A stretch of 64,000 bases of DNA from Azorinus chamasolen (Eukaryota; Mollusca; Bivalvia; Cardiida; Solecurtidae), in NCBI GenBank assembly GCA_963576725.1, contig OY755240.1, positions 17,400,440 to 17,464,439 on the forward strand. Direction: 5' to 3'. Below, piece after piece: positions 1 through 63,973 of the stretch (positions are counted from its first letter, which is position 1; each line of letters opens with the position of its first letter). The position numbers and the translations under genes were made by a program. The notes beneath the pieces are model-generated. The model worked only from the letters and a program-made list of their open reading frames with translations. It ran no database searches and had not been told where the DNA came from.

Positions 1-50
1 AGCTCCTACAGGAACCATTAGATCCCGGTCTACTTTGTTTGCATGGAAAT
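1..50. repeat. F1-type piggyBac-like MITE hairpin, cut by window edge
   Basis: The first 42 bases are the loop and right arm of the common hairpin (GGCTCC loop, then GTCTACTTTGTTTGC). The left arm lies outside the window. Confidence 0.6.
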
Positions 51-54
51 AATA

Positions 55-258
55 CAGTAAAACCTAGGTTATTCGAATGTTCTGTTTAGAAGAATTTAGA
101 CCCTTTTAGGCAGGTGGCTGCTTAATGCATGGTTAAAGTCATGCAGAAAGTTCCTAGAGAAGCTTTCTGCATGACTTTCACCATGCATTAAGCTGCCACC
201 TGTCTTAAAACTCGATAATGCTACTTATTTTAGTGTTCGAATAATCGAGGTTGTACTG
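55..258. mobile_element. F4-like mariner-type MITE with nested hairpin
   Basis: Bounded by TA-CAGTAAAACCT and GGTTGTACTG-TA, with outer arms repeating TTATTCGAA/TTCGAATAA. The inner hairpin (about 113-205) has arms GCAGGTGGCTGCTTAATGCA and its complement. The ends and TA duplication match the other F4 copies; no coding capacity. Confidence 0.7.
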
Positions 259-479
259 TACATAGTTTGCATAAGAGATGTGCACGTTCGAAAATTGCAT
301 TTTGACTGATCACTAGCTACACCAACCATGTTTATTCTTATCTGCAAAAATATCTTTTGCCCAACTAATCTAAGTTAATTATTTCTTTAAATACATTTCT
401 CTTTAAAACAAACTACCAAACTATTTGGTTGCTCATGAGAGTGCAGTTAAAATTTCTCGTGCACCTGCAAACTGTTTGC

Positions 480-596
480 ATTATAGTTTATTAATATTAT
501 TATACTACATTTATATAGCGCTCATTTCAGACAGGATATGTGCGTTCAAAAGCGCCTCACATTGATACATTTTATGTACATTTTACAGGGCATATT
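480..596 (-). mobile_element. 3' tail of a retroposon (CR1/SINE-like), fragment
   Basis: Read on the minus strand this ends AGCGCTATATAAATGTAG followed by TATAATAATATTAATAA. This GCGCTATATAAA plus short-repeat tail is a pattern I associate with CR1-like LINEs and their SINEs. No coding part is present, and the 5' limit is uncertain. Confidence 0.4.
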
Positions 597-603
597 CAAT
601 ATA

Positions 604-738
604 GGGTTAATCCTACTGTAATTTGAAATTTGTGAAGGTATATGAGGTATTTAACGGTCGCAAATTATTTTAATGGCGACGTCGAAGGCGGGGCCGTTAA
701 AATAATTTACAGTAGTCAAATTACAGTAGGATTAACCC
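604..738. mobile_element. Short foldback element with 23-bp terminal inverted repeats
   Basis: GGGTTAATCCTACTGTAATT at 604 is repeated inverted at 716-738 with one or two mismatches. A second inverted pair inside involves TAACGG...CCGTTA and AAATTATTTTAA. From 739 to about 1804 I see only AT-rich intron with no feature I can support. Confidence 0.65.
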
Positions 739-1804
739 AATTCTAACAATCTTAACACGAAAAATGCCAAATTGTTGTCATTTCCTATGCGCGCAGGTGA
801 TTGAATGAGTGATGAGGCGAAAAATAGTGCCCAGTTTCTCTCAGATTTCTTAAAATAACTGGATTTTTTCACCCTGGTTTACAGTCAAAACACCAGCCCA
901 GTTGTAAGTTCACTATTACATTTGTCATGAATCATTATGCGACAGCTATTTTACATTTCAATACACATGTCAGGAAACGTAACGTTATCTTAGTCTTTGG
1001 CGCCGTACGCAAAAACTTCATCTGTAACAATGACGTCACGTTAAAACGTTATGTTTGAATAGTATGATAAATATGGTTGAATCTGAATCACAACGCTTTG
1101 AGTATATCAATAATTCTCCACATGACATATAAAAGACCGGTCAATTCGTGACAAAGAATGGAAATTAATAACTTTCAAAATACCGGACTGAACTTGAATA
1201 TATATCAGTGTATGCATACCAATTTATCAGTAGATCTAAGTGTTAGATAAACAAAGCGCATTAATATATTTACAGGCTAATGCTGTTATTCGGCCGTTTT
1301 CGATTGGTTGAATTTGCGACATATAAAACAGTTTTTATATGCCACAAATTTAGTCACATGAGCCAATCAGATTGCAGGAAATTGACAGATTGCGTTAGAA
1401 TGCATAATTATAGAACATTCAAAATAAAAAATATTTCATACTTATATATAGATTATAAGAAAAATAATAAAAAAGAATTTATTTAGAGCATAAGGTAAAC
1501 CAACTTCATCCTTTCCGTAAGTCTATCTGTGTCATAGTATGCTCTATTATATTGTGTCAACGCACTAAGACCACAAAAAACAAAACTTGAATGTAACATT
1601 CAATGCACAGTGTCAGTACATCACATAGTTATGACCCAGAACCAACAGACTTGTGAACATTTTTTTGGCATACAACACTACACATAAAATATTGCCTTAC
1701 ATATATTAGAAAATTATTATTACAAATTCCCTGCTAATATTCAAAGCTAACCTGGAGCTTCCCGATAAATGCAAAAGATATTAATATTAATGTAATATGT
1801 AATA

Positions 1805-2051
1805 ACCCGTTCCCTAATATAAATGCCTTTTAACGCAGTTGCAAACAGAATAGACCCAGATCAGACGGCTCCTACAGTAGCCATCCGATCAGGGTCTGCT
1901 CTGTTTGCTATTTGAATTTGAAAGATCTGTTTCTTTACCCTTCTAAAATGGCTACAATGTTCCACCATACATGTTCCATTATAACTATTTTCTCCATGAA
2001 TATTCAGTAGGTACTGAAATTCGGAAAAAACATAGAACAGGGGAAGGGTTA
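1805..2051 (-). mobile_element. F2 piggyBac-like MITE, reverse orientation
   Basis: A CCCGTTCCCT start and GGGAAGGGTTAA end enclose the F2 body (ATGGCTACAATGTTCCACC, TGAATATTCAGTAGGTA) and the central hairpin at 1843-1910. It abuts the next element through one shared TTAA at 2048-2051. Confidence 0.8.
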
Positions 2052-2300
2052 ACCATTTCCCTGTTGAATGTTCATGTGAGATATAATGATATCATGAACA
2101 TCTATTAACTGCATATTTAATTTTATAATGGCAGATGTACACAGGATTGTTTGGTATTAGCAGAAACTGTAGAATCAGATCTATTATAATTTCATAAGCA
2201 AACAGAGCAGATCCTGATCAGACAGCTCCTACAGGAGTCTTATCTGGTTCTTCTCTATTCGCAAAGACGTGAAAAAGCATTTGTAGGATGGAAAGAGTTA
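2048..2300 (+). mobile_element. F1 piggyBac-like MITE
   Basis: Starts TTAACCATTTCCCTG and ends GGAAAGAGTTAA, with the F1 landmarks (TTCATGTGAGATATAATG, AGAATCAGATCTATTATAA) and a degraded central hairpin at about 2201-2265. Confidence 0.75.
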
Positions 2301-2367
2301 ATTCTCTGTGCAAGTTGACACTAATTATATATCTCACAAGATATGATTAAGGCAACCAATAAACAAC

Positions 2368-3604
2368 TAGAGGTTTTTGTCACAAAAACGGATGTCTCCC
2401 CTCTAATAAAAACAATATGTAAAGGGAAATCACTAAAAATGTTATGGTCTTGATGAATGATACTTCCCCTCATTATGCACTTTCCACACTACATTTTTCA
2501 AAAAGAAAATGATAACAGCTAATAACTCCAAAAATACTGATACCAGATTTATGGCCCTTGTGCATGACACTTACTTTCCTCATGCTCTTTCCAAAAATAA
2601 AATGTCATTCCAATAGCATCAGTCGAACAGGAGTTATTGATCGGCCAAAAATGTAACAAAGGGCAATAACTCCAAAAGTATTGAAGCCAGAATTATGACC
2701 CTTGTTCATGACACTTTCTCTCATCATGCTCTTTATATGTATGAAGTTTCAATACGATGGCAAGAGCCATGTAGGAGCTATCGTCCGGACAAGAAAGCAT
2801 TAAACAAATGTACAAGGGGCAATAACTCTAAATTTATTGAAGCTCGAGTTAAGGATCTTATGAATGACACTTTCTCTTATTATGATCGTTCCATGTATGA
2901 AGTTTCACTCCAATGGCATGTGTCACATAGGAATAATCATCCGGATAAAAAATTGTGATTTTTTTACAAAGGGCAATAACTCCAATATTAGTGAAGCCAG
3001 AGTTATGGACCTTGTGCATGACACTTCCTCTCAATATGATCTTTTCATATATGAAGTTTCAATCCAATGGCATGAGCCATATAGAAGTTATCGTCCGGAC
3101 AAAAAAGTGTGAATTTTTTTACAAAGGGCAACAACTCCTATATTAGTGAAGCCAGAGTTATGTACCTTCTGCATGACACTTCCTCTCATTATGCTCTTTC
3201 CATATATGAAGTTTCAATCAACTAGCATCAGGCATATTGAAGTTATTGTCTGGACAAAAAATTGTGATATTTTTTACAAAGGGCAATAACTCCAATATTA
3301 GTGAAGCCAGAGTTATGGACCTTGTGCATGACACTTCCTCTCGTCATGATCTTTCCATATATGAAGTTTCAATCCAATGGCATGAGCCATATAGGAGTTA
3401 TCGTCCGGACAAAAAAGTGTGAATTTTTTTAACAAGGGGCAATAACTCCTATATTAGTGAAGCTAGAGTTATGGACCTTGTGCATGACACTTCCTCTCAT
3501 TATGCTCTTTCCATATATGAAGTTTCAATCAACTGCCATCAGGCATACTGAAGTTATCGTCCGGACAAAAAGTGTGACGGACAGACAGACAGACGGACGG
3601 ACGG

Positions 3605-3648
<44 letters not shown>

Positions 3649-3700
3649 CTCTCATGAAAACAATATGTCTCCCCCATAAAAAATATGGGGGGAGACATAA
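2368..3700 (+). mobile_element. Pearl/Helentron-like element D with about 155-bp tandem core
   Basis: Starts near ACAACTAGAGGTTTTTGTCA. At least six core units follow, marked by GGGCAATAACTCC at about 2661, 2817, 2971, 3126, 3281 and 3437. Next comes a (CAGA/CGGA)n microsatellite at about 3580-3648 and a 3' hairpin (GTCTCCCCC...GGGGGGAGAC) ending in ATAA. TGTCTCCCC near the start is the inverse of the GGGGAGACA end. Short open frames here are repeat translations, not genes. Confidence 0.75.
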
Positions 3701-4007
3701 TTATCTGGAATTTCAAATAGAAATCAGTAGATAGAAAGTCGCAAATTTAAATATTTGGTCTTGAACTTATGCAATTGTAAACACTCCTAAAACCAAATAT
3801 AAGCACAGGTGGTTCATCTTTTTTAAAAAAAAGCATGTAGCAAATAAATAAATGTTCATTAAATGTCGTACTGCTTTGCAATCTGGTGACAAAAATAAAG
3901 ACAATCATGGTAAAATTTCTCCGTAACCACACTCTTTTAAGAATACATATATAACAGAGCTACAGATAAGGGTGCATACCCAAATACTAAAATCATTATT
4001 TCTCCAC

Positions 4008-4092
4008 CAAACCCTATACTGTGACCTCTCTTTAGAATATTCTCATCAAGACGATTCTAAAGAATGGTCACAGTATAGGGTTTGGTGCAGAA
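4008..4092. repeat. Foldback repeat around ACCAAACCCTATACTGTGAC
   Basis: CCAAACCCTATACTGTGACC is followed about 60 bases later by its exact inverse complement. Related but diverged hairpins occur near 21236, 33165 and 44330. Confidence 0.6.
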
Positions 4093-4718
4093 ATAAAGGA
4101 GTTATTCATGAAAAATTACGCATCTTATCTGGACCTCTTTATAAAATATTGGGTGTTAGAAGCAGTATGGTTTTGAATATATGCTAAAGCATCCCATCTA
4201 CCATGATTACAATAAGCATATATCTATGCTAAGAGAAGCCTGTATGAAATATCTAAAAAATACTGCAAATTAGATGTTAGTAAAACATGTATGCTCCCCT
4301 CCTCCGTGGCAAATAGCATATATAGGATTGACCTTGAAGTGACATTGACCTACTGATCTCAAAATCGATGAGTCATCTAATCATTATGACCAACATCCCC
4401 CCCCCCCCAAAAAAAAATGTAAAAAGGTTGATAAATTATTTATTGGAAACCATTTGGTCTATAGACAAATGAATCAACTAACAGACAGACTATATGTGCA
4501 AAGCATTTATAAAAAGGGAGGCATAAAAAACCCTACACATTCATATTTTAAATCTTATCCAGAAAGCTACCAGAGTAAAAAAAAATACTTGTAGCAAAAT
4601 TTGAGCACTTTGGAGTCGTTCGTAAAACAATAACTGTTGTAAAAATAATAATTGTTGTTCAAATTAAGGCATAAATTAAGGCATGTTCCAGCATGAGCTC
4701 CTCAAACTATAAATACTG

Positions 4719-4942
4719 TTAATCCTTTACTCCATAAATATTCATGTAAGAAACAATGAAATCATAAATAATAATCAGATTCCTTTTTATAATGGCAAGT
4801 GAAACACGTGAAATTTTGGCAATTTTGGCAATAGCAGAAACAGAGCACATCTTGATCAGTTGGCTCCTACTGGAGCCATCTGATCTGGGTCTACTTTGTT
4901 TGCAAAGGATTTAAAAGGTGTATCTATGGAGTAAAGGGTTAA
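4719..4942 (+). mobile_element. F1 piggyBac-like MITE
   Basis: TTAATCCTTTACTCC start, GGAGTAAAGGGTTAA end; the central hairpin lacks its outermost pairs. The F1 interior (AATATTCATGTAAGAAACAATG) is clear. Confidence 0.8.
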
Positions 4943-5350
4943 ACAAATATGTCTTTGATTAAGATAAATAAATTGGAGCAAGATATAGTGTTTTTGAGCG
5001 CATAAATCTTCAAAGTGACAAAAGTATTGGTCTGCTTTACAGACTATTGGCTAAATGTTTCTAGGGACTGTGGCAGGAGGATAAAGCTATGGGTAAACTA
5101 TGTTCTCTTCCCCATAATCCATGGCAACAACTGCTATTGCTACACAAAAAATCTACAGGAAATCACTTACCCTCAAACTACCATCCTTGTTTGGTGTCTT
5201 GAGAAATAGGGATTTGAGAATATATGTAATTAAATGTATGTTTCTCAGGAAAATGCATGAGTCACTCCACATGAAAAGGTCCCGATACAAACATTTTAGG
5301 CATCATAGATCAGGGCTCAAGGTTATAAAACTTCCTGCTTGAGTCTGAGC

Positions 5351-5570
5351 TAATCCATTCCCTCATATTGACGACTATTTAGAAGTCACTTTGTGAAACC
5401 ATTGTGATAAATAGAGCATTTGCTCCTATAGGAGCAAATGCTCTATTTATCACAATGGTTTTCAAACTACAAAATTCTAATAAAAATCTTTTTCTCTAGT
5501 AAATGCTCCTTTTCGGTAGATTTATTCAAAGAAGTAGGATCTAAAAGAAGCCTATAAGGTAATGGGTTAA
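5351..5570 (-). mobile_element. F3 piggyBac-like MITE, reverse
   Basis: Ends TAATCCATTCCCTC and GGTAATGGGTTAA, with the F3 hairpin TAGAGCATTTGCTCC and its inverse at about 5410-5455. The flanking AAATGCTCCTTTTCGGTAGA marks reverse orientation. Confidence 0.8.
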
Positions 5571-6130
5571 TTCTCAAGCACCTGATCAATCAGGCTCTTG
5601 AGAAAGAATTCAGATTCAAACTAAGGGAATAGGGCCTATATTTACTAACAAATTGATTCTAATTTGAAACTAAACATTCCAAACCTGTACATTTAAATAT
5701 TGTTTGAAGTTGACCTATAGTTAAAATATTCATCTAAAATTCACTCAACATGCACACTCTTATGAAAAAGTGGCTCCATTTGTAAATTTGAGACAAGTAC
5801 ATGTATGTAATAGAACAAATGATGAACTTACAGTGTCATTCAAATATGCAGTTTGTTAGCCCGAGTCTAAACTTAAAGCTTAACATGTTAGTTAATATAG
5901 GCCCTGAATGAACTGAAGTATGGTTTGAACAGGATAACTTAAATAATAGATTTTTCAAAAATCTAATCAGTGACAAATAGTGTAGACCCATTCGGGCATG
6001 GGTTCTACGATGCAATATGGGTCTACACAGTTGAAAATACCTTGTCTAATGGATTGGCTAATGAAATAAAACACTACACTTTCAAGAATTGAATGTTTGA
6101 ACAAATCCCATTGACAATCTCATTATTAGA

Positions 6131-6344
6131 TAAACCCTTTCCCTGCTGAATATTCATGTTGGAAATAATGAAATTATGAATATTAATTAGCCATTTTATG
6201 TATAGAGGGAAGTTTTTGTGTAGAAACTACAGTCAGGTCTATTATAATTTCATAAGCAAACAGAGCAGACCCTGATCAGCAAGCTGTCTAATCTGGGTCT
6301 ATTCTGCTCACATGTAAAGGCATTTATATGAAGGACAGGGTTAA
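6131..6344 (+). mobile_element. F1 piggyBac-like MITE, eroded hairpin
   Basis: Starts TAAACCCTTTCCCTGCTG and ends GACAGGGTTAA. The hairpin has lost part of the GGCTCC centre. Between 5571 and 6130 there is intron sequence with short local inverted repeats (for example around 5995-6030) but nothing firmer. Confidence 0.75.
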
Positions 6345-6571
6345 GGAATATTGAGATTGAAACAATCATGTTTGAATTTATAGCAGTGTATAGGAATGCA
6401 CTTGAGAACAGTGAAAAAAAAGTCAGATGAAACACTGTCATAGTTGATAAAGCCTCTGCCAGCCTTCAATCTTTCCATCAATTATATTGCAATACTCTTA
6501 TCGCCCTTAGTATACTGACACATTTATGCAAATAGTGCAGACCCAGATAACATTGCTTCTGAAAGAGCAGA

Positions 6572-6787
6572 TTAACCCATTACCTCATAGGCTATTTTTA
6601 GATACCTCTTTGAATTAATCTACCCAAAAGGAGCATTAACTAGAGAAAAGGAACATTTTTAGAATTTTGTAGTTTGAAACTATTGTGATTAAAAGAGCAT
6701 TTGCTCATATAGGAGCAAATGCTCTATTTATCACAATGGTTTCACAAAGTGACTTTTACAGAGTCATCAATATAAGGGAATGGGTTA
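6572..6787 (+). mobile_element. F3 piggyBac-like MITE
   Basis: TTAACCCATTACCTCATAGG start, GGGAATGGGTTAA end, hairpin on GAGCATTTGCTC at about 6685-6740. A canonical F3 copy. Confidence 0.85.
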
Positions 6788-6870
6788 ATCAGTCTACACT
6801 ATTTGCTACCAAAGTGAACTTTCTCCAATATGACCACTCAAAGGAAGTCTTAATTTTGCATTTTTGAATC

Positions 6871-6960
6871 AGGTGGTAGCTTAATGCAGGATAATAGTTA
6901 TGCAGAAAGCTCTTATAGGAGCTTTTTGCATTACTTTCACCCTGCATTAAGCAACCACCT
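6871..6960. repeat. Hairpin of the AGGTGGTAGCTTAATGCAG family
   Basis: The left arm at 6871 and right arm ending GCAACCACCT at 6960 pair around AGCTCTTATAGGAGCT. The same hairpin core sits inside elements at 55, 14925, 21380, 34080 and 34553. Confidence 0.65.
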
Positions 6961-7286
6961 ACTATAAATTATCTGGCAACTTTAATGAGACTCTACTGTA
7001 CGTCAGTCTAATTCAAAATTATCAAAATGGTGCTAAACTGACTAATTCTGCTTTACAAATCTGCAGACAGGGGAAAGTGGTTGTCTGAATACTCCAGGTA
7101 AATAGGATCCTCCAGAACTTTGAATCTTAAACTGATACATGTGTACTTTTTTGTGTAGTACAGTCTATAAATACATGTAAGACTTTTCTTCCTCACTCTT
7201 ATCTAAATTATCTAAAACAAAATAAAACAGTGAAGATCTATTTTTTATTAGCTCTTTAATATGGGGCATGCATGTCTTGGCATTTG

Positions 7287-7506
7287 CAAACAGTGTAGAC
7301 CTAGATCAGGGGGCTCCTAGGAGCCCTCTGATCAGGATCTGCACTGTTTGTCATTCACAATTCTCCAGCAAGTTCATGCCTGTGCATTGAGTGGATCCTG
7401 ATCCTTTGAATACAGAACAGGCATGCACTGGCATTTGCAAACAGTGCAGATCCACATCAGAGGACCCCAATAGGAACCTTCTAAACAGGGTCTGCACTGT
7501 TTGTCA
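7287..7506. repeat. Two adjacent hairpins of the CAAACAGTGTAGACC family
   Basis: Hairpins at about 7287-7353 and 7435-7506 share arms of the form GCAAACAGTGYAGA and the complement TCTGCACTGTTTG, on a GGCTCCTAGGAGCC-like centre. They are related to the F1/F2 core hairpin but lack the F1/F2 flanks. Confidence 0.6.
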
Positions 7507-7939
7507 TTCATTAATCAAAATCATCAAACAAGTTTACACTGAAAATTCAAAATTGAAAGGGTTAAACGACAACATAAATGCATTTGGAAGCAATCACAGT
7601 AAAACTTCCCAAAGACTCACTCAAAAGAAGCCTGTCAATGAAATTTAACATTAACTAATGCAAGAGACCTCTGAAAGGTGTATTTGCGCTGCTTTCATTC
7701 TGCATTAAGCAGCCGTCTGCTTAAAACTCCTTTCACACAAGTAAGTGACAAGTGGTAAATTTATGATTACCTATGTAACATTTTAGATCCAGGTGAGATA
7801 TTGAGTAACATGACATCTCATCAAGGTCAAAACCGTTTGACACTTAATGCATATTTGAACAGAAATAAAACAAAAGTTAACTTTCCAAATTGCAGCAGAT
7901 GACACTATTTACACAAGACAATTACTTTGTGTGCAGAGC

Positions 7940-8188
7940 AAATCCTTTCCCTCATATAAACGCCTTTTCATACATTTGCAAACAAGATCAAGATCAGACA
8001 GCTCCTGTAGGAGCCATTTGATCAGGGTCTGCTGTTTGCTAATGGAATTTGATAGATCTGTTACTTTAATTTCTAAATAAAAAAATATCTACAATGCTCC
8101 ACCTTCCATATCTCATTGTAACTATTTTGTCCATGTATATTAAGTAGGTTTAGAAATGAGGACTAAATATAGAACAGGGAAAGGATTA
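7940..8188 (-). mobile_element. F2 piggyBac-like MITE, reverse
   Basis: Starts AAATCCTTTCCCTCATATAA and ends ACAGGGAAAGGATTAA; F2 body motifs CAATGCTCCACCTTCC and ATTAAGTAGGT are present. Confidence 0.75.
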
Positions 8189-8266
8189 AAGCCTTTGAAG
8201 TTGATTCATTGAGTGGTCACTTCACTGAAGTTCTACTGTACATTTAACTGCTGAGGTCCGGTACAA

Positions 8267-8559
8267 TTAAACCCTTTACCTGATAGAGCCTCCTTTATAG
8301 CTTTGCAAACAGTGTAGACCAAGATCAGACGGCTCCTACAGGAGCTGTCTGATCTGTGCCTACACGTTGCTTATGTGAACTTATGATTTGGGTCACACTG
8401 TTTGCTCAGGGTCTGCTGTTTGCTTTATACGGAATAATACAAATCTGATTCCACACAAAATATCCCTGTTCATACGCCATTATAAAAATCAGCTAATTAA
8501 TATTCAAAGAGTCATTATTCATTTATGATTACATGAATATTCATCAGGTAAAGGGTTAA
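8267..8559 (-). mobile_element. F1 piggyBac-like MITE, reverse, with extra hairpin arm
   Basis: TTAAACCCTTTACC start and GGTAAAGGGTTAA end. After the hairpin an extra copy of the right arm (CAGGGTCTGCTGTTTGC) appears near 8406, so this copy is longer than usual. Confidence 0.75.
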
Positions 8560-8611
8560 CAATGTAGCAGAGGCGTGATTTTGCGAGAGACACAGTACAT
8601 GTAATACATAC

Positions 8612-60808
<52,197 letters not shown>

Positions 60809-60891
60809 CTGCAGTGATAATTGAAAACAAAAACTGACAGATGCACAAACAGCAAATTGGTTCCCCCCAAAAAATGACCTGGTTTATCATC

Positions 60892-61147
60892 TTAACCCTT
60901 TACTCCATGAATATTTATGTAAGATTTTAGAAATAATGACACCATGAATTATAACTAATTTTTAAAATGGCGTATTAACAATTAAGGAAATTTGGTCTAA
61001 GCAGAAACTAGAGAATCAGATCTATATCATATCCATTTAAGCAAACAGAGCAGACCCTGATCAGACGGCTCCTTTAGGAGCCCTCTGATCTGGGTCTGCT
61101 CTGTTTGCAAAGGTGAAGAAAAGCTTATTTATGGAGTAAAGGGTTAA
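60892..61147 (+). mobile_element. F1 piggyBac-like MITE
   Basis: TTAACCCTTTACTCCATGAA start, GGAGTAAAGGGTTAA end; near-perfect hairpin at about 61038-61103. Confidence 0.88.
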
Positions 61148-61591
61148 TCATAATGCAGGTGTACATATATGATATATATATAAAAGTTTGTCCATACTTT
61201 AGACATGCCTAGTCTATCTGTCACACTGTGTTGTGCCTTACTTCGTAAGTACTTGACATACCATTGAAACTTTGTAGGATGGTCGATCAGAATGTGAACA
61301 TACACACCTGGAATGTTTTATGCCGATTCATGAGGTATTAGCAAAGTTATGGCTTCTCAGTTCTCACCTCGTGAAGATTGGTCATTTTCCACATGTGCCA
61401 CGGCCACACATAAACTAAAACAGTCATAGAACTACTGTACTTTTCACTCACTTCTGTCACTATATTTGAATCAAATATTTTGTTTTTACTTCTTATCCAT
61501 ATATACCACATTGAGAGCAAATGAAATCACTTGTATCATCATTTTTTAAGGAACTCTGTCAGACTGTGTCTGAATTTCCACTGACTCTATC

Positions 61592-61838
61592 TTTAACCCT
61601 TTATTTTATGAATATTCATGTAAGAAATAATTATATTGGATTCATGAATATTAATTAGATTAATTGTTATAATAGAGCATAAGACACTGGGATATTCTGT
61701 CATTGCAGAAACTGTAGAATCATATTTATTTATATTATATCATAGAAATAGAGCAGACCCTGATCAGACGGCTCCAACAGGAGCCATCTTATCAGAATCT
61801 ACTGTTTGCAAAGGCATATTTATGGAGTAAAGGGTTAA
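61592..61838 (+). mobile_element. F1 piggyBac-like MITE
   Basis: TTAACCCTTTATTTTATGAA start, GGAGTAAAGGGTTAA end; hairpin partly eroded. The stretch 61148-61591 has weak Pearl-like phrases (AAACTTTGTAGGATGGTCGA, AGCAAAGTTATGGC) but no clear ends. Confidence 0.82.
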
Positions 61839-62297
61839 TTAAAGAATTCAGTCCTAGAAACCATGTTTATCCATTTTAAAGATCTTCATTTCTAATGTCA
61901 TAATGATGTCGAGTGGAACATGTAATTTTTAAAAGGGTCAGTATAGCTGTTAGAAAGTTGGTGTCATATTATATGTACCATGTCATTTATTTTTATACCA
62001 ACTAATGTAATTCGTCCCTATTGGCCAAATCATGAAAAGGAGTGCTCCGTTGTTAATTTTAAGTGCAGCCATTTGCAAATAAACACTAACAGCTGATCAA
62101 AAATGCATTTTTGGTGTTATTTTTCTTGTTATCGCATGTTATAGAGGGTTATCTTACTTATCTAGGGTGAGATTTCTTAAAAATGATGCAATTGAATGAG
62201 GTAGATTTAAGTTCAATCTGTCCAAAAACAATCTCAATACAAATTGAGTGACAAAAGTGAGTATTAGGGGATAAAATTTCACTTGTCCTGCATGTAA

Positions 62298-62369
62298 TTT
62301 TCTCTTCTTTGTCTATATTGCAGGACTAGTGAGTATTTTGCATTGCCTTCTTTGTCTATATTGCAGGAC
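62298..62369 (+). repeat. Direct repeat CTTTGTCTATATTGCAGGAC
   Basis: The 20-mer with CTTCT in front occurs twice, about 48 bases apart. Its TTGCAG resembles a plus-strand splice acceptor, but no exon follows. From 61839 to 62849 nothing else is supported. Confidence 0.6.
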
Positions 62370-62849
62370 GAATGAAATTTTTGAAAAACTTTGTGCCCTT
62401 AAGTTAAAGCGCAGTAGTTATAAAATTTTATAGGAATACTTGTAAGCAATTGAAATTGCACTTCTACGGTTTTTGACGCGGATTCATCCAATTCTGAAGG
62501 AGTTATGGTGCTTGACTTCTAAAGAGAAAATTACCACTTATCATATTCAACTTGTGTTTGTGTGTGTTGGTGGGTTTAACGGCTCACCAACAGTATTTCA
62601 GTTATATGGTGATAATGTGTCAATTTGTCATACATGTATTACTAAAAAATCATGAAGTGTATTATTGTATACATCATTACATGTATTATTAAAGCGTAAA
62701 TTTCATAAACATTCATTTGTTTCAAATATTTCAGAAAGCAGGTCACAAGACCGACTTGAATTTGTGAAAACTGATCAGATCTGAACAAGTTATAGATCAT
62801 TTCAGCAAATTGTCATATCGTCCGAGGCCCGATACCTATTCAGTCATTA

Positions 62850-62990
62850 TTTAACCCTTTCCTTCATATAGACGACAATAAGACGTGTTTTCACGCATTT
62901 GCAAACAGAGTAAACCCAGATCAGGGTCTGATATGTTTGCTAATGGAATTTGAAAGATCGGTTTCTTTACTTTCTAAAACGGCTAAATAT
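62850..62990 (-). mobile_element. F2 MITE, left part only
   Basis: TTAACCCTTTCCTTCATATA start, a collapsed hairpin (GAGTAAACCCAGATCAGGG) and TTTCTTTACTTTCTAAAACG, then lost. Confidence 0.7.
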
Positions 62991-63225
62991 AAAGTCATCA
63001 ATTAAAAACTTGGGCTCAAGATAGTTCTGGCAGCAAATCTGCCAACAGGTTAAGAGAATTTAACTCGAAGAGTGTTGACTGTCAGACAAGAGGTCGTCTC
63101 GGTTTGAAGAAGAACGATTTAACATGTGTTCATTGTATTATCACAGTACGATTGTATGGGTGTACTCATGTTTTACCATTTCCTATTTATTTGTGTCGTG
63201 CTGAATATGTCTTTTCATTGTTTTT

Positions 63226-63270
63226 ACCGGAAGTTGTATTTCAAATTGTCCGCCCAAAATTACTTCCGGT
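63226..63270. promoter_or_regulatory. Inverted pair of ETS-type motifs, possible promoter
   Basis: ACCGGAAGT at 63226 and ACTTCCGGT at 63262 are exact inverses 27 bases apart, in a stretch without a recognised repeat and with no TATA box I can see. Such ETS sites are common in TATA-less housekeeping promoters. It lies 2.4 kb upstream of coding exon 1, where a noncoding first exon is expected. A possible minus-strand donor (GTAAGATG) lies at 63345-63352. Confidence 0.35.
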
Positions 63271-63655
63271 GCGGTCATAATACTTAGTTATACGTAAAAA
63301 CCGGCACCACGCGAATTCTACAGAAGTATGGAAATATTCGTTTTCATCTTACCTAAATGCTTTACCATATAGAGACCAGTCATGTAGAGATGCTTTACCA
63401 TATACGGAATGCCCGTTAACAACACCCTACAGAACATCTTTAATTAGAACTGAACATGATTTTTAACTTAATTCTTGTAGATTTTTTCTTACATTGTCAT
63501 ATACATGTTTTATTAGATCTAATCGATTTCAAAATATGTTTACAGTTTCTAAGACAGGTTAGAATGAAGGCCAAGACTTAGAGCGTATTAATTGCCTCTT
63601 CTTGACATCTAATAGGCCTACTCCACAAAAGCGCCGTTGTTCATCAGAGCGATTA

Positions 63656-63860
63656 ATTATCCATTTCCCTGTTCTATATTTATTATACATTTCAATATAT
63701 ACCTACTGAGTATTTATTGACAAAAAAGTTATAATGAAATATGAATGGCGGGACATTTTGTAGCCATTTTAGAAACTAAATAAACAGATCTATCAAATTC
63801 AATTGGCAAACAGAGCAGACCCTGATCAGACGGCTCCTATATAGGAGCCGTCTGATCTGG
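63656..63860 (+). mobile_element. F2 MITE, right end missing
   Basis: TTATCCATTTCCCTGTTCTA start, full body, hairpin GGCTCCTATATAGGAGCC, broken after CGTCTGATCTGG. Confidence 0.78.
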
Positions 63861-63934
63861 TGACACATGTAAATTACAAACATTACCAATTAATTTCCAA
63901 AATATAAAGAACGCTTGAAATATTTGATGAATCG

Positions 63935-63973
63935 GAGGGGGGGGGGGGAGGGGGGGGGGAGGGGGGGGGGGGG
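63935..63973. repeat. Poly-G tract
   Basis: About 35 G with three single A interruptions. It could form a G-quadruplex, and its length may be a sequencing or assembly artefact. Confidence 0.8.

Noticed and set aside
1..8611. C1, PH or CNH exons of citron
   Set aside because: I searched the minus frames for the CxxC zinc-finger and CNH phrases and found none; the stretch is intron and repeats.
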